From: Eubacterium sp.
GTDB taxonomy: Bacteria; Bacillota; Clostridia; Oscillospirales; Ruminococcaceae
Direction of reading: 5' to 3'
DNA: 53,467 bases
NCBI GenBank assembly: GCA_022511265.1
Contig: JAFLRX010000006.1
Coordinates: forward strand, 46,459 to 99,925
The position numbers and the translations under genes were made by a program. Below are positions 52,520 through 53,467 of the stretch, in pieces (position 1 is the first letter of the stretch; each line of letters opens with the position of its first letter). A model generated the notes under the pieces. The model ran no database searches. It saw nothing but the letters and a program-made list of their open reading frames with translations, and had not been told where the DNA came from.

Positions 52520-53176
52520 TTATAATAATACTTTTGCTGATTTCATTCTGTCGCGGTATGCCGCGTCTATCAGCGCGGCGGCGCGTTCTTCGTTGTCGGT
52601 GTTTTCAAAATAAATCTTTATCTGTTTGTCCAAAAACCGCACATAGTCCGCGATAGCCTGCGCCGCCTGCTCGGCGGTTATCTCTCCGCCGTCGGATTTA
52701 ACGGGGGAGTGCAGGGTGCGGGACAAACGGTCGCCGTCCAGCTCATATTCTGTCTCGAATATCCCCGCAAGATACTTCGCCTCGATATTGACAAACATCC
52801 GCCAAAACCGCCCTATCAGCATTGTCAGCATGGCGTTTTGGGTGCGAAAGCTGACCCGCAGCCTGCCGAATTCCTCACCACGCGCGAATACATCCACCGC
52901 GTACCGTATCGTCGGCTTGTACTTAAAGCTCAGCGGGCTTTTTATCAGCATGCCGCCGTCGCTCGCCTGCTGTAGCAGAAAAATATCCTCGTCAAAAAAG
53001 CGGCTGATGCTCTCCATAATGCTGCGCATGCGCGTCTCGGGGGTCTGCACCGCCAACCTTTCCGCCAGTATCCTGTCTATCAGCCCCGAACGGCTGGTGT
53101 TCATCTTGTACGCCAGCGAGTCCACCGCGCGGACAATATCGTCAGACAGTACAAGGCTGTATACACTTTTACTCAT
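52520..53176 (-). CDS. Ribbon-helix-helix-like protein upstream of clpB
   Basis: The first 45 residues of this 218-residue protein look like a ribbon-helix-helix DNA-binding unit (VYSLVLSDDIVRAVDSLAYKMNTSRSGLIDRILAERL), the form used by CopG/Arc regulators. The remaining 170 residues are of unknown fold: a basic aromatic stretch (SFKYKPTIRYAVDVF), LRVSFRTQNAMLTMLIGRFWRMF and an acidic helical C terminus. The gene is 44 bp upstream of clpB on the same strand with no terminator between, so clpB is probably co-transcribed and may be controlled by it. The start follows GAGGTGG. No named family was recognised. Confidence 0.78.
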   Translation of the reverse strand: MSKSVYSLVLSDDIVRAVDSLAYKMNTSRSGLIDRILAERLAVQTPETRMRSIMESISRFFDEDIFLLQQASDGGMLIKSPLSFKYKPTIRYAVDVFARGEEFGRLRVSFRTQNAMLTMLIGRFWRMFVNIEAKYLAGIFETEYELDGDRLSRTLHSPVKSDGGEITAEQAAQAIADYVRFLDKQIKIYFENTDNEERAAALIDAAYRDRMKSAKVLL

Positions 53177-53207
53177 TTTCCGACCACCTCTTTTTCTTGT
53201 TGAGTTA

Positions 53208-53236
53208 ATTGTAGCACATCTTTATTAACTTGTCAA
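53208..53236 (-). promoter_or_regulatory. Promoter of the RHH-clpB unit
   Basis: On the minus strand, TTGACA (53231-53236) and TACAAT (53208-53213) are separated by 17 bp, about 30 bp upstream of the start codon. It is an ordinary sigma-A promoter; no heat-shock operator is visible. Confidence 0.83.
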
Positions 53237-53294
53237 TAGTTTTATATAAATTTCTTTACTAGTTATTAATAATTTTTTCGATTAAATAAAAACA

Positions 53295-53317
53295 ACACCG
53301 CAAATCATTCGCGGTGT
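53295..53317. terminator. Hairpin in the divergent gap
   Basis: ACACCGC (53295-53301) pairs with GCGGTGT (53311-53317). The better T run (TTGTTTTTATTT) follows on the minus strand, although no minus-strand gene is visible to its right within the window. Confidence 0.6.
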
Positions 53318-53324
53318 ATTTGGG

Positions 53325-53353
53325 TTGATTTTTACGATTGGGTTTGGTATAAT
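53325..53353 (+). promoter_or_regulatory. Promoter of the methyltransferase gene at the right edge
   Basis: TTGATT (53325-53330) and TATAAT (53348-53353) are separated by 17 bp, about 60 bp ahead of the TTG start at 53415. Confidence 0.72.
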
Positions 53354-53414
53354 GAATGGTATAGCAGGCGATTGGATTGCTTATATAAATAGGAATTTGC
53401 AGGGGTGAAGTAAT

Positions 53415-53467
53415 TTGAACAGCGTAAATAAAACCTTATATATACCGCTGTACGGAAAAGCGTATGT
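53415..53467 (+). CDS. SAM-dependent methyltransferase, N-terminal fragment (cut by window end)
   Basis: A TTG at 53415, preceded by AGGGGTGAAG, opens a frame reading MNSVNKTLYIPLYGKAY to the window edge. The NKTLYIPLYGKA start is one I know from clostridial class I SAM-dependent methyltransferases related to the leucine carboxyl methyltransferase/polyketide O-methyltransferase group. Only 17 residues are visible, so the assignment rests on that motif, the ribosome site and the promoter. Confidence 0.55.
   Translation, partial: MNSVNKTLYIPLYGKAY

Overview
The window looks like the chromosome of a gut or rumen Firmicute of the Oscillospiraceae/Ruminococcus kind. The evidence is a GH9 cellulase carried as a lipoprotein, a giant Cna-B surface adhesin with an NPETG sorting signal, CotF-type spore proteins, a ClpB-type disaggregase, VanR/VanS-like regulation and strong sigma-A promoters (TTGACA-17-TATAAT) throughout. 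This assignment is inferred from gene content; no rRNA or tRNA gene was seen.

Layout. 1-1530: the leader-distal part of a type I-C-like CRISPR array (23 repeats), with no cas genes in view. 1.6-3.6 kb: rRNA methyltransferase RlmA, then an HxlR regulator divergent from a flavin reductase. 3.7-7.5 kb: a VanR/VanS-like two-component system, a D,D-carboxypeptidase behind a VanR-box-like site, and a diguanylate cyclase. 7.6-15.5 kb: a complete oligopeptide ABC importer (oppA-B-C-D-F plus a small membrane protein), followed by a membrane protein and an M3 oligoendopeptidase that would process imported peptides. 18.0-21.0 kb: a copper operon, csoR-copA, in which a CopZ-like domain is joined in frame to the CopA C terminus. 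21.2-29.4 kb: one 2726-residue adhesin. 29.7-34.2 kb: divergent to it, a c-di-GMP phosphodiesterase and a cell-anchored GH9 cellulase, 20 bp apart. 34.3-38.7 kb: glycerol kinase, a zinc-ribbon membrane protein and a triple-TPM-domain membrane protein. 38.7-41.8 kb: three tandem zinc-ribbon/PQ-linker/single-TM paralogs. 42-42.4 kb: two spore-coat-type small proteins. 42.5-44.2 kb: the magnesium transporter mgtE with a long leader containing a 42-codon ORF that runs into an intrinsic terminator. 44.4-48.4 kb: nickel-pincer cofactor genes larB, larC and larE, with two GNAT acetyltransferase genes between larB and larC but no larA. 48.5-49.4 kb: two unknown membrane proteins behind a riboswitch-like attenuator. 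49.4-53.5 kb: a DUF3842 protein, ClpB, a ribbon-helix-helix protein and the start of a SAM-dependent methyltransferase.

The best candidates for undescribed biology are the two transcription attenuators (the mgtE leader ORF and the leader at 49.2-49.35 kb), the CopA-CopZ fusion with a well-formed internal ribosome binding site, the VanR-like control of a serine carboxypeptidase, the zinc-ribbon paralog array, and two CRISPR spacers that encode the same peptide from diverged targets. All assignments come from reading the sequence and from remembered family features; no database search was run.
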